This document shows positions 6,585-14,910 of a stretch of 23,681 nucleotides of DNA, one piece after another. The stretch comes from a virus, in the IMG/VR virus record IMGVR_UViG_3300024262_000246, positions 1-23,681 of that record. One strand, 5' to 3'. A program made the position numbers and the translations under genes. The notes under the pieces are model-generated. The model saw only the letters and a list, made by a program, of their open reading frames with translations, did not search any database and was not told where the DNA came from. Each line of letters starts with the position of its first letter. The first letter of the stretch is position 1.

Positions 6585-8180
6585 ATGGGAATACTTGATT
6601 ACTTTAGGTCACAGAAAGCTTTAACACCTGAAAAAGCAAATACTAATGAGCAATCTCTTTTATCTGGAACACGAAAAGACGAAGATATTTTTAAAGCATA
6701 TATTCCCGACTTTTTGTACAAACCTCCATATGGTATGCCAAGACGTGACAATACCGTTATGTTCAAAAAGCTTGCACAAAATCCTTATATATTCTCTGTA
6801 ATTAAAACCCTATGTGATGAGGCAACAACCAATCCATGGGATATAAGAGTTAAAGAGGAATTTCAAGAAGGCGGAGACGATTATTCTGAAGATATTAAAA
6901 AGGTAACTAAATTTTTCCAAAACCCTAATGGAAATGACGAATCATTAAAACACATTTTAAGACAATTGATAACTGATTTATTGGAAGTCGATTCCGCTGT
7001 TCTTGTTAAAATATTTAATAGAGCTGGAGAGTTTAAACAAATCTTTGCTAGAGATGGTTCACTATTCTTAAAGAATACTGACATATATGGATACTTGGGA
7101 AACCGTGCAGAATTTGTAAACCCTTTACCAGATGGATTTACAGGAGTTAATATTGACTTTGGTGGAACTCCAACAGTATCACAACAACAAATTATGAAAC
7201 AATATTCTCTTTTATATAAAGAACAAGCTGCATATTTCCAATACGGATGGACAGCCGGTTCAATGCCTGTGCCGTTTGGAAGAAGGGAAATAGTGTACAT
7301 GATGCAAATGCCAAGAGCTGATTCAATATACGGAACATCACCAATGGGAAGACTTACCAACGTTATTCTTAATTTAATATATGGTGTTGATTTCAATTTA
7401 GACTTCTACACAAATAACAATATGCCCGATGGGGCAATTCAGTTATTGGGTGCAACACAAGACCATGTTAAACAGTTTAGAGAGAACATGGAAAATCAAT
7501 TTAGATTCACAGACGACTTGGGTAATAAGAGGAAGAAATTCTGGAAGCATCCAATATCAACCGTTCCCGTTGCTTTTACACCATTTTCAATAACTGCAAA
7601 AGATATGGAAATACTTGCACAGCAAAAATGGTTTACAAAGATTATGTGGATGTGTTTCGGAGTTAATGCAGATGAAATGGGATTTACCGAAGACAGCAAT
7701 AAATCAGATGGAGAAAATCAAATGAGTGCAGTTAAACGTAAAGCTATAGGACCATTGTTAGATGTTATTGCTTATCATTTCAATACACAATTGATGCCTG
7801 AATTTTTCAATAATGCAGACCCTGCAGATGTTCCACTTGAATTTGTATTCGATGACTACGATGTCCAAGAAGATACAGCAAGACATACACTATTAGAACA
7901 AGAACTTAGAATGGGAGTTAAAACACCAATAATGGTTGCCAAAGAATTAGGTATAGATATAGTTGAATTAGAAAAAGGTTTGCAAGAACAACAAGATAAA
8001 GAAATAGAAATGATGGAAACTGAAAATGGCTTTAATGATTCTGCAATTAATAATGATAAAAAGAAAGAAGAAAAATCTATTGAAAATCCTTTAAAAGAAA
8101 TTGATGATTATATTGACAACATAGGCAAAGACATAAGTAAAGCTGTGGGAGAATTATCCGATGCAGAACTTAGAATTTAA
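6585..8180 (+). CDS. portal protein
   Basis: The 531-aa protein is the dodecameric head vertex channel and the attachment point for terminase and neck. Family-like features are the N-terminal clip/wing region (KLAQNPYIFSVIKTLCDEAT), the long QQ-rich and glycine-rich middle, PRADSIYGTSPMGRLTNVIL, and the helical FSITAKDMEILAQQKWFTK with FGVNADEMGFTED, typical of phage portal proteins. The C-terminus from about 465 is charged and low in complexity. It starts soon after a TGGTTTTATAAT promoter without an SD, and its end overlaps the MuF gene by 20 nt. I cannot place it in a named subfamily without a search. Confidence 0.88.
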   Translation: MGILDYFRSQKALTPEKANTNEQSLLSGTRKDEDIFKAYIPDFLYKPPYGMPRRDNTVMFKKLAQNPYIFSVIKTLCDEATTNPWDIRVKEEFQEGGDDYSEDIKKVTKFFQNPNGNDESLKHILRQLITDLLEVDSAVLVKIFNRAGEFKQIFARDGSLFLKNTDIYGYLGNRAEFVNPLPDGFTGVNIDFGGTPTVSQQQIMKQYSLLYKEQAAYFQYGWTAGSMPVPFGRREIVYMMQMPRADSIYGTSPMGRLTNVILNLIYGVDFNLDFYTNNNMPDGAIQLLGATQDHVKQFRENMENQFRFTDDLGNKRKKFWKHPISTVPVAFTPFSITAKDMEILAQQKWFTKIMWMCFGVNADEMGFTEDSNKSDGENQMSAVKRKAIGPLLDVIAYHFNTQLMPEFFNNADPADVPLEFVFDDYDVQEDTARHTLLEQELRMGVKTPIMVAKELGIDIVELEKGLQEQQDKEIEMMETENGFNDSAINNDKKKEEKSIENPLKEIDDYIDNIGKDISKAVGELSDAELRI

Positions 8181-10176
8181 GGGATTGATTGATATTATTG
8201 TTCAAAGATTCACCGATATAATGTCTATTAAACCATTTCAAGGCAATATTAATACATTTCTAAGAAGGCAATTTGTTAAGTCTATGGAAAAGGTTGAAAC
8301 ACAATTAAAACCTTCTATAAACTTTATACCTGACGAAGCACAAATATCATTCATTAATGAATATGTGTTCCAAAATCTACAATCACATGCAGATGAAATA
8401 GGCAATCAGTTAAGACAGGAATTACAGCGAGGAATATTAAACAAGGAAACACCTGACCAATTAAAGAAAAGGGTTCAAGTTGTTTTTAATGATACTACTT
8501 ACACAAATAGATTAAAGACCGTAATGAGAACCGAGAAGTTAAGAGCTAATAATGCTGGAGCTTTCTCTGGTGCAGAGCAAGCAAAGGAAGCGGGTGTTAA
8601 TTTACACAAGTATTTACATGTTACAAATGATGATAGAACTACAAATATATGTCATAAGGAAGATAGTAAATACGGCACAAGAGAACAGGCAATTCCGTTA
8701 GAAGAAGAGTTCGTAGTTAAGGTTGGAAGCAGTACTTACACTGCATTATACCCACCCTTCCATGTAAATTGCCGTTCTGTTATCAGATTTACACGTGTAA
8801 GTGATGTAGAAGAAAAAGCAAAAAGATATGGTCATAAATATATTAGAAGAACAGGAAGTGCTGGTCATTATGAATATGAATATCCGGGTGATAGAAACCC
8901 CAGAAAAAGAGAAGACAATATAGTGGAATCACAATCAAATACAGAAACCTTATTCCTTGAGATGTTTCCAACTTATACTGATGTAGATAATAAACTGTTT
9001 AATAACGGGAGTTATTGGGATACTACGACTCTTGGTAAAAAGTTAAATATTTCACTAGGAGAACATAAAGAGGGTGGAATGGCATACGGTTTAAAAGTTA
9101 GAAGAATAGTCACTGAATTAATTTTTGATAAATACGGAAAACTTGTTGCTAATAATATTAAAGAAATGAAAACAAGTTATGATAGATTTGACAATGATGG
9201 GTTAAAAAGAGGTAGGGAGATTGTTAATAGATTGTATGAACTCGGTAAAGGTGGTAAAGAAAATAAATTATGGGATAATTCAAATGAAACAATTACAGAG
9301 CACGTGGCATATAGAGAAAAAATAATTAATAATATGCGTACAAATTTAAACAATGATACTAAGGAAATTAATAAAGCTCTAAAATATATGGGGTGGAAGG
9401 AAAGGGTTACTAAAGCAGGAAAAAAACAAACCGCTTCTTCTTTAACAAGAGAAGAAATTGTAAGCAAATTAAGAACAGGTACGTTTAAAGGGGTTTCTTA
9501 TAAGATAAGTCCAACATTTGTTAAAAACTCAGAAGGAATTAAAACTGATGATGATATGAAATTGATATTAAAAAACGTTATAGATTCATTACCAGAAAAA
9601 GGTAAAAATGTAATGAGTGAAGGTAAAACGAAATTACATTTTATTACAAGACAAGAAGCTAAAAAGGTAGATTTGGCTGGTGCAATAAGTTCAAGAGCTA
9701 TGGGATATTATAACCCAAGAACAAAACAGATATTTATTTTTCCACCTAAAGGCGGTTCAACAGGTTCTAATATATCAATAGATAAAATGAAAACAGATGG
9801 ATATGATGATAAAATAATAAACAGAATAGCTGATGGAAAAAAGACAGATTCAGAAAAATTAATAGCAACAACTGTTCATGAATCTGCACATGCAATGGCA
9901 TTGAATGACTCAGCCTTACAAGAAAAATATGATAATTTTTTAGCAGATAATAAATTATTTAATCGTGGAATGTTTATGACAAGAGAGGAAATGAAAAAAG
10001 CTGATGGGTTTGTTTCTAGATATGCTATGGTTAATACTCATGAAGACTTTGCTGAAACGTTTTCATTTTATGCTATGTATAGGGGGTTTATTAAAGGGTC
10101 TATACGTAAGAAAGATACTTGGATTGATGATAATTTAAAAAAGAAATTTGAGTTTATGGAGACAATATGGCAATGA
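8161..10176 (+). CDS. MuF/SPP1 gp7-like head protein fused to a zincin metallopeptidase
   Basis: Residues about 75-212 form the MuF-type head morphogenesis domain: the RTEKLRAN segment (123-130), HVTNDDRTTNICHKED at 153-168 and PPFHVNCRSV at 198-207. A middle region of about 250 residues is unassigned. The C-terminal domain (about 470-671) carries HESAH (H573, E574, H577) and, 51 residues later, HEDFAE with E628 as the probable third zinc ligand. That pattern resembles the anthrax lethal factor-type zincin family. MuF proteins sit inside the capsid and can carry injected effector domains, so this may be a virion-delivered protease or an assembly protease. It starts inside the portal gene with GGGAG 9 nt upstream and overlaps the 73-aa gene. 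Confidence 0.85.
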   Translation: MQNLEFKGLIDIIVQRFTDIMSIKPFQGNINTFLRRQFVKSMEKVETQLKPSINFIPDEAQISFINEYVFQNLQSHADEIGNQLRQELQRGILNKETPDQLKKRVQVVFNDTTYTNRLKTVMRTEKLRANNAGAFSGAEQAKEAGVNLHKYLHVTNDDRTTNICHKEDSKYGTREQAIPLEEEFVVKVGSSTYTALYPPFHVNCRSVIRFTRVSDVEEKAKRYGHKYIRRTGSAGHYEYEYPGDRNPRKREDNIVESQSNTETLFLEMFPTYTDVDNKLFNNGSYWDTTTLGKKLNISLGEHKEGGMAYGLKVRRIVTELIFDKYGKLVANNIKEMKTSYDRFDNDGLKRGREIVNRLYELGKGGKENKLWDNSNETITEHVAYREKIINNMRTNLNNDTKEINKALKYMGWKERVTKAGKKQTASSLTREEIVSKLRTGTFKGVSYKISPTFVKNSEGIKTDDDMKLILKNVIDSLPEKGKNVMSEGKTKLHFITRQEAKKVDLAGAISSRAMGYYNPRTKQIFIFPPKGGSTGSNISIDKMKTDGYDDKIINRIADGKKTDSEKLIATTVHESAHAMALNDSALQEKYDNFLADNKLFNRGMFMTREEMKKADGFVSRYAMVNTHEDFAETFSFYAMYRGFIKGSIRKKDTWIDDNLKKKFEFMETIWQ

Positions 10177-10388
10177 AAATATTATATAAAGGAGAGATTA
10201 AAGCAAGTGTGGTAGATGATAAAATAGTTTGGAAAGGATTGGATTTAAACCAAATAATTGAAGATGGAATTATAACATTACAACACGAAACAACTGATGA
10301 TGATATAGACATAATAATTAAAGTTGACCCATCATTAACACAAAAATTAGTATTCTTAGAGAGTTTAGGGTTTGAAATTATTAAGTAA
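10167..10388 (+). CDS. small acidic hypothetical protein, 73 aa
   Basis: This is a compact strand-rich acidic protein: ILYKGEIKASVVDDKIVWKG, then a helix, then TTDDDIDIIIKVDPS and a final LVFLESLGFEIIK. It overlaps the end of the MuF gene. GGAG lies 5 nt before the first ATG (10167); a second ATG at 10173 would give an ATGA overlap, so the start is uncertain by two residues. Being tied to the MuF-protease gene, it might be a partner or inhibitor of that protein, which is speculation. No family is recognised. Confidence 0.65.
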   Translation: MAMKILYKGEIKASVVDDKIVWKGLDLNQIIEDGIITLQHETTDDDIDIIIKVDPSLTQKLVFLESLGFEIIK

Positions 10389-10395
10389 ACAAATT

Positions 10396-10414
10396 AATGG
10401 TTTTAAAAACCATT
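10396..10414 (+). promoter_or_regulatory. palindromic promoter AATGGTTTTAAAAACCATT
   Basis: A 19-bp palindrome (nine-base arms, one centre base) containing a TTTTAAAA TATA-like core centred 26 nt before the ATG at 10431, with no SD. It is probably a leaderless promoter and possibly also an operator because of its symmetry. Confidence 0.6.
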
Positions 10415-10430
10415 AAAATTAATTTCAATT

Positions 10431-11396
10431 ATGGAATTAATGCAAGAATTATCCGAAGTAATGAATAATCAATCTGGTTATAGATTTACAACCGATAATA
10501 TGATATTTTCTACAACAGAATTTAAAGGTGAGAAGCAAGCATATGTAACCGGATATATTTCTGTTCCAGAGATTGATTTATACAATGATATAGTTACTGA
10601 AGCCGGATTAAAATCATTATTAACACAAATACAAGAATCAACAATTACAATTGATTATGAACATGAAGCATGGAGAGATGATAATTCTTTATTACCTGTT
10701 GCTAAAATTACTGAAGCTAGAGTAGATAAAAAAGGATTATGGGTAAAAGCAGTTCTTAATAAAAATTCACCTAAATATAAAGCACTATGGGGCAGTATTA
10801 AGGAAGGATTCGTAAACGCATTTTCTATAGCCTTCCAACCATTGAGAACAGTTGAGAAATCAATTGAAGGTGCAACCGTTAGACTTATTGAAGAATTAAA
10901 ATTGCTTAATGTAGCATTTACCGGAGCTCCTGTTAATAAGGGAGCAGTAATTAATGACTTTGGAATGAAGTCAGTTATGTTGAAAGCAATTCACGATTCT
11001 GAAGAACAAGTAATTGTTCCTAAAAGACTTTTAAATAAATTCATGGAGGCAAAAAATATGAGCGAAGAAGAAAATAAAATTGTGGAAGAAGTAATAGAAG
11101 AAGCTGTTAAAGAAGAAGTAGTAGAAGAAGAAGCAAAACCTGAAGTATCAGAGTTAAACCCAGAAATTGTAATAGATGAAAAAGCAATAAAAGAAGCTGA
11201 AGAGAAGGCATCAAAAGAAGCTGAACTTGTTGCTGAATTAAAAGCAATGGTAGAAGAACAAGACAAGAAAATCGAAAAACAAGCTGCAGAATTAAAAGCA
11301 TTAAAAGAAAGCGAAGTTTTCAAAAGTCCAATAACTATTAAACCTGAATTAAAAACAATTGAAGCGAACATTGATATGTTAGGTTTAATTAATTAA
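10431..11396 (+). CDS. prohead protease with C-terminal scaffold region
   Basis: Residues about 30-175 match the HK97-type prohead serine protease pattern: YVTGYISVPEIDLYNDIV, then TIDYEHE with the catalytic His (H78), then EGFVNAFSIAF with the catalytic Ser (S132), and LNVAFTGAPVN. Residues about 205-321 are a highly charged Glu/Lys/Ala coiled coil of the kind used as a scaffold (delta) domain. The enzyme acts in the procapsid, cleaving scaffold and capsid protein. The gene lies directly before the capsid gene under its own palindromic promoter. An internal GGAGG and ATG at residue 210 would let the scaffold be made separately. Confidence 0.85.
   Translation: MELMQELSEVMNNQSGYRFTTDNMIFSTTEFKGEKQAYVTGYISVPEIDLYNDIVTEAGLKSLLTQIQESTITIDYEHEAWRDDNSLLPVAKITEARVDKKGLWVKAVLNKNSPKYKALWGSIKEGFVNAFSIAFQPLRTVEKSIEGATVRLIEELKLLNVAFTGAPVNKGAVINDFGMKSVMLKAIHDSEEQVIVPKRLLNKFMEAKNMSEEENKIVEEVIEEAVKEEVVEEEAKPEVSELNPEIVIDEKAIKEAEEKASKEAELVAELKAMVEEQDKKIEKQAAELKALKESEVFKSPITIKPELKTIEANIDMLGLIN
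11058..11396 (+). CDS. nested scaffold protein from an internal in-frame start
   Basis: The ATG at 11058 (Met210 of the protease) is preceded by GGAGG at 11045-11049, an 8-nt spacing that is better than at most starts here. The 112-aa product (MSEEENKIVEE...) would be just the charged coiled-coil region, like the separately initiated scaffold nested in the lambda protease gene. It is inferred from the SD and domain boundary; no expression evidence is available. Confidence 0.5.
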   Translation: MSEEENKIVEEVIEEAVKEEVVEEEAKPEVSELNPEIVIDEKAIKEAEEKASKEAELVAELKAMVEEQDKKIEKQAAELKALKESEVFKSPITIKPELKTIEANIDMLGLIN

Positions 11397-11424
11397 TATA
11401 ATTACAAAGGAGGATAAAAAACAC

Positions 11425-12519
11425 ATGGCAGGAAATTACGGAGTTACTTTTTTGAACACACCAAATCATACTATTTATAGTAATCCTATGGGTGTAGCAA
11501 TGAAAGGAGTAGAGTATAGTGGTTCTATTAGTTTAGAATCTCTTAGGACACAACATAACGAAATAGCTATGAAGGCTTTAAGCACCACAGCAGGTGGAGC
11601 CGGAACAGCTGGTTATGCAATGGTTCCTATTTTTGTTGACCCTAGAGTGGTTGACCAAACTAGAAAATATACACCTTTAGTTGAATTAGTTCCAAGAGTA
11701 ACAAACCAAGGAATGTATGCAGATTACAATATTCTTACAGCAAAAGGTGGAGCAGTTACAGCAGTAGAAGATGCAGTTCTAACAGAAACCAATACTACAT
11801 ATGATAGACAATCAACAGCGATTAAATTCATATATGCAGTTGGAAGAGTTACAGGACCAGCAATCGCAGCTATGCCAGCATGGTCATTAGGAGGACTAAG
11901 TCCAGCAGGCGGAGCAACAGGTTCATTTAGCGACCAAAATGCTACAAACGCTAAACAAATGGAAGTTCTAGTTAAGACAAGAGAAATAAGAGAAAAACAA
12001 GAATCTTTAATTGTTAACGGTGATGCATCAACAACAGCAACCGATTATAGTGGAATAGTGAAGTTAATGGGAGCTACAAATACTGTAGATAAGAATACTT
12101 CAGCTTTAGCATTAGAGGATATTGACACAGCAATACAATATGCATTTGATGATGGTGGAAGACCAAATTTAGCAGTTTGTTCTAGTGGAGTTTTCACAGA
12201 CTTATTAGGACTATTAACAGCAAAGATTGGGTATATGAAATCAAACGACGTGGTATTTTGGGGATTCAGCACTATTGTATTAAATACAATGGTAGGAAAG
12301 ATTCCAGTTATACCAAGTATGTACTTATCAAATGTTTCAGGAAGCAAAGCAATTTACTTTTTGGATATGAGTGTAGTTGAAATGAGAGTTCTACAAGATT
12401 TAACATATGAAGATTTAGCTAAAACTAATGATTCAGAGAAATTTATGTTAAAGATTTACGAATGTTTCTTAATAAAAGCAACTTCATTTTGTTCAAGTAT
12501 TACTGAAATATCAGCATAA
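11425..12519 (+). CDS. major capsid protein (HK97 fold)
   Basis: The 364-aa protein follows the protease/scaffold gene. Its N-terminal segment (about 1-60) is loosely structured and could be the arm removed at maturation. From about 65 it shows capsid features: YAMVPIFVDPRVVDQTRKYTPLVELVPRV, a GMYADYNI strand, glycine/alanine-rich P-domain stretches, and a C-terminal half with SSGVFTDLLGL, IPVIPSMYLSN and FLDMSVVEMRVLQDLTYEDLA. It forms the icosahedral shell. A strong SD (AAAGGAGGAT) precedes the ATG, consistent with high expression. A T-rich terminator lies just downstream. Confidence 0.88.
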   Translation: MAGNYGVTFLNTPNHTIYSNPMGVAMKGVEYSGSISLESLRTQHNEIAMKALSTTAGGAGTAGYAMVPIFVDPRVVDQTRKYTPLVELVPRVTNQGMYADYNILTAKGGAVTAVEDAVLTETNTTYDRQSTAIKFIYAVGRVTGPAIAAMPAWSLGGLSPAGGATGSFSDQNATNAKQMEVLVKTREIREKQESLIVNGDASTTATDYSGIVKLMGATNTVDKNTSALALEDIDTAIQYAFDDGGRPNLAVCSSGVFTDLLGLLTAKIGYMKSNDVVFWGFSTIVLNTMVGKIPVIPSMYLSNVSGSKAIYFLDMSVVEMRVLQDLTYEDLAKTNDSEKFMLKIYECFLIKATSFCSSITEISA

Positions 12520-12521
12520 AC

Positions 12522-12550
12522 TTATTTTAATTTATTTTTTTTTATTTTTT
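12522..12550 (+). terminator. T-rich terminator after the capsid gene
   Basis: A run of almost pure T (with a few A) on the RNA-like strand begins 3 nt after the capsid stop codon, without a preceding hairpin. This fits archaeal intrinsic termination and would leave the capsid gene at the end of an abundant transcript. Confidence 0.55.
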
Positions 12551-12556
12551 AAATAT

Positions 12557-12573
12557 TATCTGGTTTCCAGATA
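12557..12573 (+). other. hairpin TATCTGG-TTT-CCAGATA in the leader of the decoration gene
   Basis: A perfect 7-bp stem with a 3-nt loop follows directly after the T-run. Weaker pairs AGCC/GGCT (12575-12590) and CCG/CGG (12597-12609) follow before the ATG at 12622. Confidence 0.5.
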
Positions 12574-12621
12574 AAGCCAAGGAAAAGGCTCAATAACCGA
12601 CAAAAACGGAGAACCCAAAAA

Positions 12622-12888
12622 ATGGCAACAAATACAAATGTCACAGCAGGAAGATTAGCAGAACTAGGTGGAGCTACAAATTCTGGTATAAAAATTGGTT
12701 TTGTAGATAGTGGAGCAAAAGCTGCTCAAAACGACACATGGACTGTTAAGAATGCTAAAACAGTTTTGGCTGCATTCTTAGTTACAGATGCAGATGGAGT
12801 AGCTGACCCAGTTACAATATCAACAAATGTTTTAACATTGACAGGTGCTACAGCTACTGCAGCAAGTGGATTTATAATCTTTAAATAG
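12622..12888 (+). CDS. small capsid-decoration-like protein, 88 aa
   Basis: A Thr/Ala/Gly-rich, strand-dominated 88-aa protein placed immediately after the capsid gene, where head decoration proteins are usual. Its last third (PVTISTNVLTLTGATATAAS then GFIIFK) resembles the end of the following protein (AGVLTITLGGSTNSDAK then VYIVWGK), so the two look like diverged copies of one beta fold. Position and composition suggest it binds the capsid surface; no motif proves this. It is separated from the capsid gene by a T-rich terminator and a hairpin leader, and has only a weak GGAG 10 nt from the ATG. Confidence 0.65.
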   Translation: MATNTNVTAGRLAELGGATNSGIKIGFVDSGAKAAQNDTWTVKNAKTVLAAFLVTDADGVADPVTISTNVLTLTGATATAASGFIIFK

Positions 12889-12935
12889 GTTATCAAAAAC
12901 ATGAATATAATTAAATACACACAGGAGGAAAAAAC

Positions 12936-13229
12936 ATGGCAGCAATAACAACAAGTACAATTACAGACCAAATACCAGCATTAGGAAGAAAAGCTATTAT
13001 GGTGGAAACACCAACAACGGCTGATACTGCAGATACTGTAGCAATTACTTTAGCAGATTATGGGATGTCTACATTCTTAGGAATTTTAGGATTTTCACAT
13101 GATACTGAAAATAGTATTGTTACAACAGAAGCACCAACTACAGCAGTAAGTGCAGGTGTACTAACAATAACTTTAGGCGGTTCAACAAATTCAGACGCTA
13201 AAAGAGTGTATATAGTTTGGGGTAAGTAA
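12936..13229 (+). CDS. second decoration-like beta protein, 97 aa
   Basis: This Thr/Ala-rich 97-aa protein has a strong SD (CAGGAGG). The central segment YGMSTFLGILGFSHDTENSIV and the end VLTITLGGSTNSDAKRVYIVWGK suggest a small beta-sandwich. Similarity in layout to the preceding 88-aa protein supports a gene duplication, though identity is low by eye. The neighbouring capsid gene suggests a head-decoration or capsid-stabilising role, which is inference. It ends two bases before the next gene's start. Confidence 0.65.
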   Translation: MAAITTSTITDQIPALGRKAIMVETPTTADTADTVAITLADYGMSTFLGILGFSHDTENSIVTTEAPTTAVSAGVLTITLGGSTNSDAKRVYIVWGK

Positions 13230-13231
13230 AC

Positions 13232-13687
13232 ATGCATATAATAGGAATTGCAGAAGGGTATGTAGATGGTATTCAAAGATTTAAGGAATACTTCAACGGT
13301 AAAGAATATTGTAAAGGTAAATGCAAAGTTAGAGTTAGGGATATCACACCACTACATTTTAGTTTAAATGAATGTGGTTATGAAGAGTTCTTAGCAGACC
13401 TTAAAGCATTTACTCGATATAACCATGATGTAACGTTTGACCCTAATAATAACTTTGGCCATCAGTTAGATACTACATCAGAATTGCATTCCAAATTAGC
13501 AAAATATGTTCGTTATATTCGCAAAATATTTAAAATGATAAAACCAATAGAAAAAGACTTAGATAATGTGAAGACATCAAATATTCGTGAAGAGTTAGAA
13601 AGCAAAGGATTACATTTTAATAGTGTTTTTCTTCCTATAGGAAAAGTAGCCGACTGGAGAAGAGCAGACGGGAAGGAGGCAGTATGA
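13232..13687 (+). CDS. hypothetical protein, 151 aa
   Basis: A 151-aa mixed alpha/beta protein: an N-terminal region with YCKGKCKVRVRDITPLHF, an aromatic middle (FTRYNHDVTFDPNNNFGH), and a helical Lys-rich second half (KLAKYVRYIRKIFKMIKPIE). No family is recognised. The GKCKVRVRDITP stretch may be a small strand-turn-strand unit. It lies between decoration-like genes and a membrane peptide, so a virion or assembly role is possible. Its TGA overlaps the next ATG (ATGA), and its last codons hold that gene's SD (AAGGAGG). Confidence 0.7.
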   Translation: MHIIGIAEGYVDGIQRFKEYFNGKEYCKGKCKVRVRDITPLHFSLNECGYEEFLADLKAFTRYNHDVTFDPNNNFGHQLDTTSELHSKLAKYVRYIRKIFKMIKPIEKDLDNVKTSNIREELESKGLHFNSVFLPIGKVADWRRADGKEAV

Positions 13688-13800
13688 TAGAACAATATTT
13701 AAGTACTCCTGACACAATTATATTAGCAGTAATATGCGGTATAGCAATTAAATTTATTCAATTTTTTTATTTTGACAAACAAAACGGAGGTAAAAAATAA
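13684..13800 (+). CDS. 38-aa single-pass membrane peptide
   Basis: It reads MIEQYLSTPDTIILAVICGI then AIKFIQFFYFDKQNGGKK. A hydrophobic stretch of about 20 residues (IILAVICGIAIKFIQFFYF) should span a membrane once, with a short basic tail. It starts in an ATGA overlap with AAGGAGG seven bases upstream and ends in GGKK because the next gene's SD (CGGAGGT) is inside its coding sequence. The function is unknown; a virion-associated or membrane-targeting peptide is possible. Confidence 0.65.
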   Translation: MIEQYLSTPDTIILAVICGIAIKFIQFFYFDKQNGGKK

Positions 13801-14010
13801 ATGGCACTAACAACACAAACAGCAGCAATGACTAATTCACATGCTATTGATAGTACCCCAGAATATGAGGTAAGATTAGATGCAGAAGGAAAAGGTTATT
13901 TAGCTAAGAAGAAGAAAGCAGTATCTATAGATGAAATCAAATTAATTGTATTAGAACCTAAATCTAAAGATAAATCTAAGAAAAAGAAAATCAAGCGGAG
14001 GAAGAAATAA
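13801..14010 (+). CDS. small basic-tailed hypothetical protein, 69 aa
   Basis: The N-terminal 30 residues are polar (MALTTQTAAMTNSHAIDS), followed by a short strand region (YEVRLDAEGKGYL) and a tail composed almost wholly of Lys, Arg and Ser (KSKKKKIKRRKK). The start follows the previous TAA directly, and its own TAA shares a base with the next ATG (TAATG). The basic tail suggests contact with DNA or with an acidic protein; the strongly acidic repeat protein encoded at 14911 is one possible partner. No family is recognised. Confidence 0.65.
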   Translation: MALTTQTAAMTNSHAIDSTPEYEVRLDAEGKGYLAKKKKAVSIDEIKLIVLEPKSKDKSKKKKIKRRKK

Positions 14011-14891
14011 TGGTAAATCATTATTGTACTGCTGCAGAAGTTAAAGCTGCAATAAACTACCCTACAACTGGACCAGTTACAGATGCAAATATCTTAGTAA
14101 ATATTGGTTATGCTGAAGAAGAGATTGAGAATATTTACAAAACTAAATTCGGTAATATAGAAATTACAGGAACAGCTGACGGCGATTATTCAACGACTAC
14201 TTTATCTGATTCTGGTGAATCATTCACAGCAAATGAATATATTGGTTATGTTGTTTGGATATATGGCGGTGCTGGTTCTGGTGAATATAGTGAAATAACA
14301 GCAAATACTACTACTAAATTAACATTTTCTCCGGCATTATCTGTAGCTACAGATGCAACTTCTACTTATAGAATACTTAAATTGGGATATAAATCAGAAA
14401 CAGTTGACGGAACTGGAAATAAAACAATGTTTCTCAATTATCAACCCTTAATTAATTTAAACTCATTAACTGTTGATTCTACTTCTGTTACACCAAGCAC
14501 TGTTTATCAATATAATGCTTCAGGTAGATTAGAATTAAGTACTAGTGCAGAAGTTAGTTACTTTGCTAATAATTTACCACAATTAATTGATTTAAAATAT
14601 TTCTATGGTGTTTATCCAATACCTCAAATCATTAAAAGATTATGCATATGTATAGCAGGAATAAGAACATTAACAGCTCAAATAGCTGGAACATATGATG
14701 ACTTTACTTCTGTTTCATTGCCCGGTGGATTTACAGGCAGTAAGGGAGAACCATATACAAATATTCAAGCATCATTAAATTTCTTGCAAGGAGAAGCAAG
14801 AGGAATAGTTTATGGAACACAAAGTACAGGACAAGTAAGTGGTGATATGAGAACACAACCAAGTTATAGACCATTTGCATTGTTTGGTTAA
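14010..14891 (+). CDS. head-tail adaptor with inserted beta domain
   Basis: The 293-aa protein starts CTAAEVKAAINYPTTGPVTD followed by NIGYAEEEIENIYKTKF, as in phage neck adaptor (gp6/gp15-like) proteins that dock under the portal. The C-terminal helix group (IPQIIKRLCICIAGIRTLTA, NFLQGEARG) fits the same family. Residues about 51-123 interrupt this with a beta module of the form TTTLSDSGESFTANEYIGY, VVWIYGGAGSGEYSEI, TKLTFSPALSVATDATSTYRI, a repeat type common in phage structural proteins. The normal adaptor length is nearer 100-150 residues, so this is an enlarged version. It follows a TAATG overlap. Confidence 0.72.
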   Translation: MVNHYCTAAEVKAAINYPTTGPVTDANILVNIGYAEEEIENIYKTKFGNIEITGTADGDYSTTTLSDSGESFTANEYIGYVVWIYGGAGSGEYSEITANTTTKLTFSPALSVATDATSTYRILKLGYKSETVDGTGNKTMFLNYQPLINLNSLTVDSTSVTPSTVYQYNASGRLELSTSAEVSYFANNLPQLIDLKYFYGVYPIPQIIKRLCICIAGIRTLTAQIAGTYDDFTSVSLPGGFTGSKGEPYTNIQASLNFLQGEARGIVYGTQSTGQVSGDMRTQPSYRPFALFG

Positions 14892-14910
14892 AAAGGGAGG
14901 AAAATATTAA

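Noticed and set aside
6881-7396. 171-aa minus-strand ORF opposite the portal gene
   Set aside because: It lies entirely inside a confident plus-strand gene and has no promoter, SD or recognisable protein features.
11107-11301. Leu-rich minus-strand ORF opposite the scaffold region
   Set aside because: It is the complement of GAA-rich coiled-coil codons, so it is a low-complexity shadow.
13684-13800. Membrane peptide as a holin
   Set aside because: One membrane span fits some holins, but it lies in the head-neck block with no endolysin nearby, so the function is left open.
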